From positions 9,337,501-9,401,500 of the forward strand of contig CM062219.1 of the NCBI GenBank assembly GCA_031216445.1: a DNA stretch of 64,000 nt, given 5' to 3'. Shown here piece by piece: positions 1 to 11,389 of this stretch; position 1 is the stretch's first letter, and each line of letters starts with the position of its first letter. The stretch is from Lateolabrax maculatus. Lineage: Eukaryota; Chordata; Actinopteri; Acropomatiformes; Lateolabracidae. A program made the position numbers and the translations under genes. The notes under the pieces are model-generated. The model was not told the DNA's origin, ran no database searches, and saw nothing but the letters and a program-made list of their open reading frames with translations.

Positions 1-884
1 CTGTCTCTTAGTTTGAATCAGATATAAGTACTGCTTCCCTTGTTTGTTCGCTTTTATTTTTTTTAGGGTTAAAACCAGTAACTTTAAAATCACTATTCAA
101 TTGAATAAAATAACTTCAAATTTGGGACTAAATCGCCTTCAACATTTGGTCTGTTTTGAATTTGAAGAGAATTTACTGTAATCTCCCCGACTCTGTGGAA
201 GCTGGTCTTTGGGGATTTTCATGTTAAGGTCATGTTGCTTCTTGGCTTTAAACAGCATCCGGTCAGTGACCCAGGCTCCAGCCCTAGAAAACAATACGTT
301 AGCCTTTTCCAAGACAAATTGTAATTTGTCAGTTTCAGCAGCAGAGTCGGGTCATAAATGAAGCCATTATCATTAGAATAATAGAGTGACTATTTATTTT
401 ATTCATAGAATTATTAACCCAAGAAACGTATTAGCCAACGGTTCCCTTACTCAAGCTCCTACTTTAGTTCACCCCTGTTTATAAATCCACCCGCCCGAGA
501 GATAAACATGAAAGCTAATGAAACAAAATTCAATGAATGGCCACGGGCCTGCCATGGAGTGGCTAAAAATACAGCCAGCATTTCCCCTTAATCAGATTGA
601 TTAAAGTGCTCCCTGGATGAAGCCCTCCCCCTGAGCCATCTGGCAGATGAGTTTTCAGTGTGTCACTGGACCGCTGTCAACACAGCTCACCTAAGCTGCT
701 TCAGCACAGGTTAGCATAGTTTCACTGATGGCTGAAGTACGTAATACTATTGAATGGGCACTAATTCGGTTATCTGTTTTTTGTTTTTTTTTTTCCACAG
801 TGACTGGTAACAATGAACTAATTCTAATGTTGTTTTTTTTCTTCTCATGTGGCAAAGATCACATATGCGTTATGGATGTCTAAA

Positions 885-1000
885 GGAAGAGTTTGAAATA
901 CACATTCGCTTTCGTGCCGAGAGTCAGATGAGAAGACGGATAGCATTCTCATACGAAGCTACAGCGAACGGCCGATTATCTTGGCTTAGTAGAACGACTT
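885..1000 (+). repeat. Diverged fragment of an inverted-repeat (MITE-like) family
   Basis: The run containing TTCGCTTTCGTGCCGAGAGT, GATGAGAAGA and ACGAAGCTACAGC matches the 5' part of a repeat I know from many percomorph genomes. Two further copies lie at 21814-21997 and 61551-61858. The copy is truncated and its ends are not clear. Confidence 0.6.
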
Positions 1001-2139
1001 GAAGCGGATACGTGCCAGAATATATCTTGTGTGGGAGCGGGGACTTCCTTGTCATCACAGGATTATGATAATGAGAGTGTCACAATCTGCTCCTTCAGCC
1101 ACACTCTCAACCCCGGCGCTCTGAATTTCTCTCTGTCCCCTGCTCACTTCTGCCAGATCATAGCCCTTTCCCCAATTCCTCCTCCGTCCTCAAAATTCCC
1201 TCGTCAGACACTCACCGTATACACCGCTCAACGTCCTTTGTTCCTTGTCAGATCATTGATTTTGTTATGCATGTGCAATGTGTCTTGGCTTGCCAGCATT
1301 TATTTCTGTAATCTGCTTATATGTGGTACTGGAACCTGTTACCTGCTGTTTTTTGTTGGGATTTTCTGCCTGCCACACAACTCAGTAAGCCTTTGTACCC
1401 TTCGTTTTGACATTAAACTCACTGAAATGTCGTGCCTGCCTCGACTGTCTGCATTTGGGTCCTTTCCCCCTGCTGCCCTGCTTGCACCACCTGTTAACAG
1501 ATAGTGAGAATACTGTAGTGTAGTATTAAAATTGCTTTTCAGATACCTGCCAGACACAGTAGCAGGAATGGTGAAATATAAAATATAAAACGCCTGTTTT
1601 GTCAAGCGCTCATATCATATCCAGCCATGCGCCTCAGAAATGAAAGGGTTTTTACCACAGCCCCTATAGACTGTAAGACTAAGTAGCATCACACACTATC
1701 AGTCACTGCACATACACTGGTGCTGAACATGGTATCGTGACTTGTCATTCCGTCACAAGTTACAGATAAAACTACCAGCACACCATCGTCCTATTATCTC
1801 ATAGTCCTACTTAATCATGAGCACACTAGTATAGCCATTACTCTATGCGTTCTTTAGACAGAACCTTCCACTCTATGCAGTGGGCTATAGGGTTTCACTT
1901 CTACGCATTGAGGCTTTGTAACTGTAGCACTTAATGGATTTATGGGTTCCAATTAGGTTACATATAAACGAGAACTAATGATGCTTAAGTAGCTAGCTGA
2001 GTCTTGGTACAGTATATCCTCACTAATGTTACTGGACGTGGAAGCCACTTATATTCTTTCCATGTTATACCTCCTCTTTTTTTCTTTGAATTCAACCTCC
2101 TCTCTGCATGCTTGCGGCGCTGCTCTGGGGATGGTTTGT

Positions 2140-2440
2140 CCACCATTTTGGTCTAGACTGATATATTGCAACATCTATTAAATGGATTACATTGAATTCT
2201 GTACTAACATTTATGGTCCCCAGAGGATGAATCTTACTGATTATGGTGATCCCCAGACGTTGATTTTTAGTGAAATGTCTCTATAACTATTGTCTGTATT
2301 GCCATGAAATTTGGTAAAGATATCTATGGAGCTCAGACATTGTATCCTAATGACTTTGGTGATCCCCTGACTTTTCATCTAGTGCCACCATCAGGACAAG
2401 ATTTTAATTTGTGCAATATATTTTTACATTTCATCAGTTT
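2140..2440 (+). repeat. Dispersed teleost repeat (GCCATGAAATTTGGT family), 5' part
   Basis: Contains GCCATGAAATTTGGTAAAGA, ATGACTTTGGTGATCCCCTG and GTGCCACCATCAGG, phrases of a repeat found all over percomorph genomes. A reading frame at 2304-2585 is carried by this repeat and is not a gene. Confidence 0.8.
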
Positions 2441-4888
2441 AGTGTTATTTAACAAATGTTCGCAAACTCTTAGTCTTGCTCTTTCAATACAGCAATTTAA
2501 ATGTCCTATTGTTTCCTTGTATGATACAACAGACTATATCCGGTCAGGTCAGGGTAAGGTATTGAAGTCTGGTTCCCATGCATGACTCTCTCATGACTGT
2601 ACTGAAGGACAGTTGGTTGGGATGGTTGAAAAATTCCTAAACCTTTTTGATCTATATAATCAAAAGTCAATGGCTGGCTGTAAAGGTACTGGTTTCAAGC
2701 CTAATAGTATATGTGGTCTCTTTGATGGAGCAACCATAACAATAAATTGCACCACACAAAAAGAAATGCATATTTGATATTCCACAAAAAAAAAAAACAA
2801 AAACAAAAAAAAAAACCTACAACGTAATTTCCTCTCAGCACTGCGGCTTTCCCTCATTCTTTCATCTATTTCTAGTTTGTTTCTCTGGTGTCCAGCTCAG
2901 AGCTCTTCTGTGGTTTGCCTAGACAAAGCAGCCATGAAAGGAGCATGTAAACTGGAATCCTTGGCTCGAGGCCCTTCCTATAGCCACCAGAGAGGATGAT
3001 AAGCACATGACAGGGCCTAGGGGAAGTTTTCTGAAGTCATGTACTGGTTACAAAAAGTTTTCTCTGTTGGTTTTTCCTCTTTTTATAGCAACACTGCGTG
3101 TTTTCTTTCGTCATGATCATTACCCGGTCAGTGAGTTTGTTGATCAATGGGCTTTTTTGGCTTTTTCCCGTGACTGTATCAATTGTGCTTTTATTGTATA
3201 AGCATGAATGGACTATTTCGAGCCTTAGATAAGATTAGTATTCAGGTCAATGAACATTGTGGGTTTTTTTTCAAATTCAATTTGTGATTTTGACATTTGG
3301 CTGGGCTTATGCAAAATAAAGAAGAACATCAGTGATTATCATGCAAATTTAATGGCCGTGAATTTGATTGTTGTCGTGAAAAACTTTTATTGTTAAATGT
3401 ATTGTTAAATACTGTTAGTACATATATACCTATGAAAGATAAATTATTCATTTGGAAATTACTTCTACACACTTTCCCGTAAAAGTCAGTAAATAATTCA
3501 GATGCTGATTACCATTTTCCCTGTACCGGATGGAACAGGGAGAGCTCAGGAGAATACTTTCATCACTGAAACCAGTGTTGCTGGGGTAAGTTGTTGGTGG
3601 TCGCTGATCTCGTGCAATCATATCTCTAAGATGGAGGTCTTTAAGTGATTATATTTAGAAGGATTGCCACTGTCACGGCAGTCCTGCCAATCTGTGCTGG
3701 CATATTAAATCAGAGAAAAAGCAAAGTACACTTTAAATTGCGGCTCAACTATAAATGAAGAGGGTACATCTCGGTTCACTCAGACCCCCGAGAGTCTGGT
3801 CCTGCCCTGGCCGTGTTATGAATGGCTACCATTAAGAAGGTATTTTGCTGACATGAGCCCCTGGGTGCATATCATTCACACCCTGCCTTCAGACTGCAAG
3901 TGACAGACTGTATGTCACGCAGTCAATGATGTGCCCTGAAGCACGGAGCAATACACACATACAGAGCTGCATAAAAAGGCATACCGTTCTATATATGCAT
4001 AAAGATATAGCAAACAAGTGCCTATACAGCATGTTTATGTCCTTATAGATGTCTTAATATTGGAAAAAGCATCAACCGTGAGTCTTCACTTGAAGTAATC
4101 AAATAAGAACTACACCATTATTTACTGTGTCCACAAACATCCCATGAATGTCAACCTATGCAGAATAAACCAAGAATACTCTGACCTTTTACAGTAAAGA
4201 CATCTTGCAAAAAAAAAACAAAAAAATATTTGTATGCACAACACTGTGCTTTGTTAGCCTGATGACAGAGCTCCCTTGCTGTTCCACGGCCTACACGCAA
4301 GCCATCACACTGTGATTTCGCCTACTTTGGCAGTACCTCTCTGCATTTGGTGCTCATCTCCTCTCAATCACCACATTATCTACACTGTTTCAAGTGGATA
4401 AAACTAATAACTGCAATCTACATGTGAAATTTGATTTGCATGCACGAATCAAGAGTAAAATCGTTTGTAACAAATGAAGAAGTACAAATCTGGTAACAAA
4501 TATATACAGACTATGTTAAGATGAGGTAAGTGGGTTTAGTCATTGTTACTGCTGTGCTTCAGTAAGTGGAGATTATTCAGGATTTCATGGTTATTAGTGA
4601 CGACAGCACTGTGGCAATTATGTACTAGTGGCTACAGTGGAAATTTAGAGGAAATAGCAGTGAAGCTTTCATTTGTGGAAACTTCACACCACTACCAGAA
4701 CCACATTTATACAGCAAGTTTTGGAGCCAGGAGCAGCAAAGTAAAAGATATAATTTAACTGTCATCATGGTCACCTCGGTGCCACATAGCCTGCTGTAAA
4801 GTTACATCACCATTAAAGTCATATGGCTGTTCTCCTTGAGCCTACATTAACACTTCCTGTAATCACAAAAAAACTCAAAATATATTAG

Positions 4889-5115
4889 GCTACATTCACA
4901 CCAAATCAGGCATTTTATCAATTTACTTGTTTGTGTGACGTCATGTTGTGAATTTTTCCAAAAATTTATTCTGTTTCAACTTTTCGCTATTGGGAAGCTG
5001 CGTTTTTCTTTTTTTTTTGGTCCCAAACTGTGCAGCCTAAACGCACTGCCCCCATTCAAATGAATGGGAGGACTGCCTTTTTTGCGGCAATGCCTGATTT
5101 GGTGTGAATACAGCC
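4889..5115. mobile_element. Non-autonomous inverted-repeat element carrying a CRE palindrome
   Basis: The left end GGCTACATTCACACCAAATC (then AGGCAT) and the right end ATGCCTGATTTGGTGTGAAT (then ACAGCC) are inverted repeats agreeing at 24 of 26 positions, about 227 bp apart end to end. The interior has no coding capacity. A perfect TGACGTCA lies at 4936-4943. Flanks TTA and TGA could be a decayed three-base target duplication; the superfamily is not certain. Confidence 0.75.
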
Positions 5116-5446
5116 TGAAGTCTTACATACAGTATAACTAGTTGATTGTTTTCTAACTTCATGAAAACAATTATGTATCTAAATCACTCAAGACTGTAAA
5201 AACTTACATTAAGTCAGAAAGAGTAGCATTAACCAACCATGAAGTCATCTTCTTTTTAATAATGTACACTATTCCAATGCTTATCAAGTGTTTTTTCTTC
5301 TATCAAACTACAACTACTGCTCTTACAAAGAAGGGTACTCTGAGTTTTGTTCTTTCATGCAGCTCAGCTACACAGTTAATACAAACCTCTGTCTCTAAAG
5401 CTTTGAATGTACTCCGTAAGCAGAACCATCAATCACTCGCACTTAC

Positions 5447-5539
5447 ATCTCCAGAGTCAGATAGCAGGTGCTGCTGAAGAGAGCTCGCCTCCCTGGTGAA
5501 CCTCTTCTTAGGCCCGACCCGGTCGGCTAAGTTGCCCAT
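5447..5539 (-). CDS. Candidate alternative first coding exon of a short RGS3 form
   Basis: Minus-strand ATG at 5539 lies in a strong start context (A at -3, G at +4) and opens 31 codons, MGNLADRVGPKKRFTREASS then LQQHLLSDSGD, ending in phase 0 at GAT|GTAAGT. The stretch is GC-richer than the surroundings. Short RGS3 isoforms in mammals start from their own first exons between the PH-like and RGS regions, which is where this lies. I do not recognise the peptide itself. About 120 bp upstream in transcript sense (5656-5662 on the plus strand) is a TGACGT core, half of a cAMP-response element. It could instead be an unrelated open stretch. Confidence 0.42.
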
Positions 5540-6599
5540 GATGATTCTGTTATGACCCTGATGCACTCCGCTGGTCAGTAATCTCAAACAGTGTCTCTCC
5601 TTGCTCGCTGTGTTTTTCGTTTACCTACACAACGCTTTCTTGCTTCCTCTCCTCCTACGTCACTGACACACTTACACACACTTGACTTTCCAGAGACACA
5701 GTTGCCGCCCCCCCAAACACACACGCACACACAGATACTTTCCTTAAATCTGGGTTAGATCAGTTCCGTTTTCAGCAAGTGCTAAAATAGGATGACCTCC
5801 AGTGATGGAGGAGAAGGACAGGACTAGAGAGAAAAGGAAGAGAGCGGACTGTGACAGTGTGAGAGATGGAGGAGAAGACTGAATGTGTGTAATTGCTCAC
5901 AACTTCAGGAGAAACGAGAAGAGATTTTCTTACTTCTGTAGAATGAAGGTGCTATTTTACCTCAATCTATGCTAACATATTTTATGTAATTCAAGGAAAA
6001 TACATTGGGCAAATAAACAATTTCAAAGATGGATGCCACCTTCAAAATGAATGGTAAAGACAGTGGACAGCAGAAAATGCTGCAAATAAACTGACATGGA
6101 TGAGACATGATTTTGAGAGACTAGTGGAGACGTCTGTTGCGTGATGAGTGAGTCAGTTGGGAAAAGCTGAATGTGGTGATATGTAGGAGTCACGTATGTT
6201 GCTGTGTGGTCTCATGTGAATCAGTGCAAATTTCTGTTCATGTCTGCATTTGTGCATGTGTTAATGTATTCATTTACGTACAGTATATGTTTTGAGCGGA
6301 AGTGTGGGTATCTTTTCTGTATTTTAACCAAACCACCACATGTTAAATTATTTATAGAAGTATGAATTTCATATAAATTCAGTGCACTTTTAGGCACGTC
6401 GGTCATTTTCTATGGCACAGGTCCTAGGTCAGATATGACCTCAGATTTCTTGCAGAAGCATAGACTCACTCAAAACAATGTATGTGCATACAGAAAAGCA
6501 AACAAGCAATCAAACCAAAGATACAAATGTAAGAAATCTGTAAGAATAATCAGCTCTAAAATAATATATCAAATAAAAATAAACATTGCATTACATGTA

Positions 6600-6640
6600 A
6601 TTAGCTAACACTTTTATCCAAAGCGACTTACAAAAACATC
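6600..6640 (+). repeat. Short teleost repeat fragment
   Basis: ACACTTTTATCCAAAGCGAC followed by TTACAAA is a very common teleost repeat phrase. Only the core is present. Confidence 0.55.
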
Positions 6641-6755
6641 GCTCATCACACTGGTTCATTGAGGTTTCATTATATATGAAAGGGAGATTTAAGTCTTCCA
6701 GGCTTATGCAATGTTTAACTAACACATGCAGTGAGCAATAAGATGGTTCTATCTC

Positions 6756-6761
<6 letters not shown>

Positions 6762-6794
<33 letters not shown>
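6762..6794 (+). repeat. (GT)n microsatellite
   Basis: About 16 GT units, only some 90 bp from an opposite-sense (CA)n tract at 6887. Confidence 0.97.
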
Positions 6795-6796
<2 letters not shown>

Positions 6797-6885
6797 ATGT
6801 GTGTGACCTTTGCACAGACAGGCCAGAAAGAGCAATTCAATTAGAGTCTATCACATAACACACATCTCCCATTTGAGTAAACAAC

Positions 6886-6886
<1 letters not shown>

Positions 6887-6934
<48 letters not shown>
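6887..6934 (+). repeat. (CA)n microsatellite
   Basis: About 24 CA units; with the (GT)n at 6762-6794 it can form a hairpin. Confidence 0.97.
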
Positions 6935-6936
<2 letters not shown>

Positions 6937-9900
6937 CAGCAGCGGGGATCGGGGTCAAGACACTTCAAACCCATCTTCTCTGATCCGCACAGCTCAATAG
7001 TCTAGCTATTCAAGGCCTCTGTAGCCCTTCTCTACCGGTCCCCTTTTCTATATCCTTTCCTCTATCCTTCTTCACTTTCATCCTTCTCTCCATCCAGCTC
7101 ACACGTTCCTCCACTTCACACAACAGTGTGCCCTTAAAGCAGGACCAGAAGGTCAACCAGTCTGTAAACACTTGTCATCACTTAAAGATAAATGAGCGCT
7201 ACAGTAGCAGCTGCTCATTCTAACCTGAATGTACCTGAAATACAGAGAGAGATGAAAAGGGAAGACAAGAGAAGAGAAGAGAAAAAAAGAGAAGACGAGT
7301 GAAGAAAAGAGAAGAGAGTGGATTCATTAATTATTTGATAATATATCAGCATATTTTAGTGGTTTATGATAAATTAATGATATTATAAATCTAAAAGTAC
7401 CTTTTTTTGTTCTCTTACAGTACCTATGAGAGATAAGAGCTATAGTAAAAGCGAACTGTATGCTGTGTTTCACTGCAGCTACTGTTTGCTCCCTGAAGTA
7501 TGAAATGAACTGTTGACAGGTGTATCAACTATAATAGATGACGGGGAGAGAGAGAGAGAAGGCTGAGCCAAGTAAATCACAACTGGAAACAAGCACACAC
7601 ACAATCTCTCTGCTGTTTCTCTGTCTGTCATTTTGTCTGTCTTCTGTCATATATGCTGCACTAGTTTGGTATTTTGGGAGCTTCCTCGAAAGGCTGCCTC
7701 AGCTGCCTGATTTGCTACAGAATCAATAGGTCTTTTCAAGCCTAAGGTGTCAAACTGTCAATGTACCATACAGCTATGAGTGTGATGGGTATATGTGAGA
7801 TTTATTTGTTCATATATGGCATTTATACAGTATGACATCTGTTAAGCTACAAGGAACAAAGAGCTTCCCAGAGAAAACAAAAGGAATAATTATAATATAT
7901 AGAGTATATAATATATAGAAAATTATGTAAACACGTCAGTAAAAAAAAACTGTAAAACATAGGAAAGAGAAGAAATATGATAACATAATAAAAGCCACTT
8001 CACAACTCAGGAGCTGATACAACCATTCTAGCGAACCTTTTTAATGTGTATAAAATCCAAAATCTGCCTTTAACTCACTCAGCGAGAAAGAGAGAGGGTC
8101 TCTTTCTCTCCCATGCTGCCTTACGTAAGAGTTTCTATTTATATATGTTGCCTAATTGGATAGACTGAATAAAATTGGAGCCTTTTCCTTCCTCTTTTCC
8201 AGCCTGTGGGACAGATAGCAGGCCCTTCTCATTCTGTGTGGAATTTATGAAAAAAGACCTTTTAAAAGATTCATAAGCTGCTAATGAGGTTATGCAGCAC
8301 ATTTCAAAGCAAAAAATAATGTGACAATATGTGTGTGTGTGTGTGTGTGTCTGCAGTTGGGCTTTATATAGTTGCTCAGTGAAAAGATTATCCATATGAG
8401 CAGACATATGCAGTCGCAACAAATTCCAGACGAGTCACAGTGGATGGATGAATGAAAAACAAAAAAAAAGGGAAAATAGTCCCATTCAGCTATCCAGTCT
8501 CTTCAGTTTTCATTTTTAAAGCACTTCTGCAGTTTAAGTGAGCAGCATTGAAAAGCTTTGGTTTCATAAAATGGTTTCCAAAAGACCAAAAACTAAGATC
8601 GTCTTCCAAGAAAGGAGTGAGCCAAGTTCCATAGATTCACAAGATATGTATTCAATAGTATGTAATTCCATAATATATTGTTGAGTTCATTGTCAAGTAT
8701 CAAGGAAACTATAGACTAGCATTTGTCTTGTCCAAAGTTAAGGATGTACAAAGCCAGTCCTAAGGATCGTCACTGAGGTAGCTCCGGATATATTTTTTTA
8801 TGTATTTCAAGATCCAACCACCCCCTCCACTAGGAGTGGGTTCCATTTTGGATCTGGTCTCTTCTCAGGCTAGGCAAAAAGAGCAATGTAGAAAACAGTG
8901 CAAGCAATGACCAACGCTTTTGAAATAGGCTTCCTCAGATACATGTAATCAACATTTAATTTCTATGTTCTTCATCTCATTTTCAGGTTGTGGCTTCAGG
9001 TTGAGAATATTAATCAGGCTACCACTCAAAACTGTTGTTTCTGCCCTCTTGGCCAACAAAATACAGATCTTAAGATATTGAATGCTAAACCTTATTACAT
9101 GGTAAAGTCTCAACTTTTCTTACATGTGTTCTACACATTAACATAATAACACAGTGTCATTAAAGTGGCTCCAGAGAGCGAGAGTGAGTGTGGCGGCTGT
9201 TACAGACGGATACAAAAAGCCTGAGAGATGTGTGCGAGACAAGGAAGGGAGAGTGTGATAAGGAAGAAGAAAGCGATTAGCAGAAGTGTTAAAAGTCTTC
9301 TGTATGACAACATTAAAAGGGTGATGAAAGCTGCAGTTTCATTCCCTTCCCTGCACACTTCCCAAGTTTAAAAAAAATGGGCACGGAGAGCAGCAGAGAA
9401 ATGGGAGGGGCGGCTGAAGAGATGGGGACAGGATGACCGGCTAACACCACCTGCAAACATGCTCATTAACTACAGCAGAGCTGCCAGGACAAAAGAAAAT
9501 GTCAAGAGTGGAAAAGCAGCCTCCAAAAATCAAATCCTATCACAGTCAGTTAACTATCACATCCTCCTAGTTTCTGCCTGCTTCTGCCTTTATGCTTTCT
9601 GTTTCCTCTCTCCTGCCCTGTTTGAGTGCAACTGATTTGAATCTTTTATCCTTTTAAAACTACTGTCTAAACATTGTAAGGGCTACTGGGAGGACAGCCA
9701 GTGATGTAGAATACCACAGATTTCTTATATAATAATAATAATAATAATGTAGAGCTGCACTAAGTAAATTCACCTAGTTGTAACTGACATCTTTAAGGCA
9801 ACAATATAATGTTTCCCTTTCGCTGTATGTCAACTATGCCTTTAAAAAAATGGAAATGTTAGCCTTTAAAGTGCCATTTTAGTTAGAAAGTGCAGAATAA

Positions 9901-10538
9901 TTGGTTGGTGAACACAGCAATAAAATATTAATAACTAATGCCTTTTCCCTTCATGTTAAAATGAGAGTTACAGCAGATGAAAGAAAGGAAGATTATTATT
10001 CATAATAACGTGCATAATAAAATGGGGATAGTTGCATCATATTTGAACACATTTGTATTGTTTTATTCTGAATTCTATTATGCAAGGGGCCACATAGTTT
10101 AGTATATTACTTGTGTGAACATGTAGCAACTTATATTCCCCTGACTATTTTATGAATTTATAAAATATATAAAATACTTTTGGGACCAAAAATAATACAA
10201 ACCAACCAACTGTTATAAGCCAAAAATGATGGTGCAACTAGGTCCCATAAAACATCTTTACAATGTGTGTTTCAGCATTCCCTGTTGTAATATACATATA
10301 CAAATATCAAAAACAAATGCATGCTGTGTGTGAGATGGAGACAGGTCTGAGATGGAGACATTTTCATTAGAGCTTTCTGCTAATCCTTGTGTCTTCCCTG
10401 TAATGTGATTTCCACCAGAGTCAATTGCCCCTCCGGCTCACAGACAAAGGAGGCCGTTCACATTATACCCTCCTTTTCTGTTTTTCTCTCTGTCTTTCCT
10501 TTCAAACACTCACAAACACACACAATCCTTTCTCTTAC

Positions 10539-10582
10539 CTCAGTCATGTGAATCAGGTAGAATCGCAGTTCTTCAGCATAAT
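10539..10582 (-). CDS. rgs3: RGS3 PH-like region, exon 3 (44 bp)
   Basis: After completing an Asp with the previous G, the exon reads YAEELRFYLIHMTE and ends in phase 0 at GAG|GTAAGA. It corresponds to RGS3 SSEDLKFCVLYLAEK, the strand before the C-terminal part of the PH-like region. The acceptor is TTCTACAG|AT. It is the last exon of the long form that I can place. The expected next piece (a Glu/Gln/Lys/Cys-rich helix before the acidic linker) was searched for by eye down to position 1 and not found. Confidence 0.85.
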
Positions 10583-10893
10583 CTGTAGAACAAAGAAACA
10601 AACAGATTCATTTTGATTCTTCCTTCGTATCATATTTCCCTTTCCTGACAACTACTAAACCATCTTTCTTCTTTTATTTTCACTCATTCCTTTCCTTCTT
10701 GTACTTAAAGAGCATCTTTGATTTCCGATTATGAGTCTGTCAGAATACTTTTATTGATGGAAGACTTTCACTTTAGGTCAGTCTCATAAAAATCCACACA
10801 TTATTCACTGAAGTATTGTTCTGTGAGACAGGCCTGTCGGTCTGGAGTCGAGATAAATGGTTTTAATCGTGCGACTCCTCCAACACACATCCA

Positions 10894-10896
<3 letters not shown>

Positions 10897-10939
<43 letters not shown>
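10897..10939 (+). repeat. (AT)n microsatellite
   Basis: About 21 AT units. Confidence 0.98.
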
Positions 10940-10944
<5 letters not shown>

Positions 10945-11347
10945 GGTGATTTTTACTGTTTTATTTCAAGTAAGCGCACCCACAAACCAACAATCTGATT
11001 GACTGGCAATCCTGTCTGACATCACACTGAGGAGCAGCTTGAGGAGTAGGTGAGATTTAAAATGATTAAATATGTTCTACATAGACAGGGGTCATCCTTT
11101 CAAACATACAAACTTCCTTTTCTCCGTTGTTCTTTCCATCTTACATTGGTATAGAAGAGCATCTATCTATCTACCTGAAAGTCTGATTGGGCAAAGCACA
11201 ATGACCAATTTAATCATAATGTGTTAGCTGATATACAGTATTTACAGTAGTAAATTGACTAGGCTGTTGGGGTTCATAGCTCAATCCCAGCTGGCTGTGT
11301 ATAGTGTTGGGTCAGGTCGAGCTGTCAGTATTCTCCCCCCCCCACCA

Positions 11348-11348
<1 letters not shown>

Positions 11349-11388
<40 letters not shown>
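11349..11388 (+). repeat. (CA)n microsatellite
   Basis: About 20 CA units after a C-rich run. Confidence 0.97.

Positions 11389-11389
<1 letters not shown>

Larger units (their letters stand above)
1..5446. other. Left flank / intron of rgs3, no exon recognised
   Basis: No RGS3 exon could be recognised on the minus strand here, including the expected RGS-domain exons. It holds fragments of dispersed repeats (about 885-1000 and 2140-2440) and an inverted-repeat element (4889-5115). The remaining reading frames are short and lack coding character. Confidence 0.6.
5540..10538. other. rgs3 intron, no exon recognised
   Basis: This lies between the last placed PH-like exon and the candidate first exon at 5447. 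It holds two dinucleotide tracts (6762-6794 and 6887-6934), a short (GT)n at 8331-8350, a purine-only run near 7241-7318 and a teleost repeat fragment at about 6600-6640. One more RGS3 exon was expected here or further left but was not seen. Confidence 0.6.

Noticed and set aside
1031..1504. 157-codon forward open frame
   Set aside because: No family resemblance, mixed hydrophobic/Pro/Ser composition typical of chance frames, and no matching splice or promoter signals.
5447..5539. N-terminal myristoylation of the MGNLAD peptide
   Set aside because: Asp at residue 6 does not fit the usual requirement for a small or Ser/Thr residue there.
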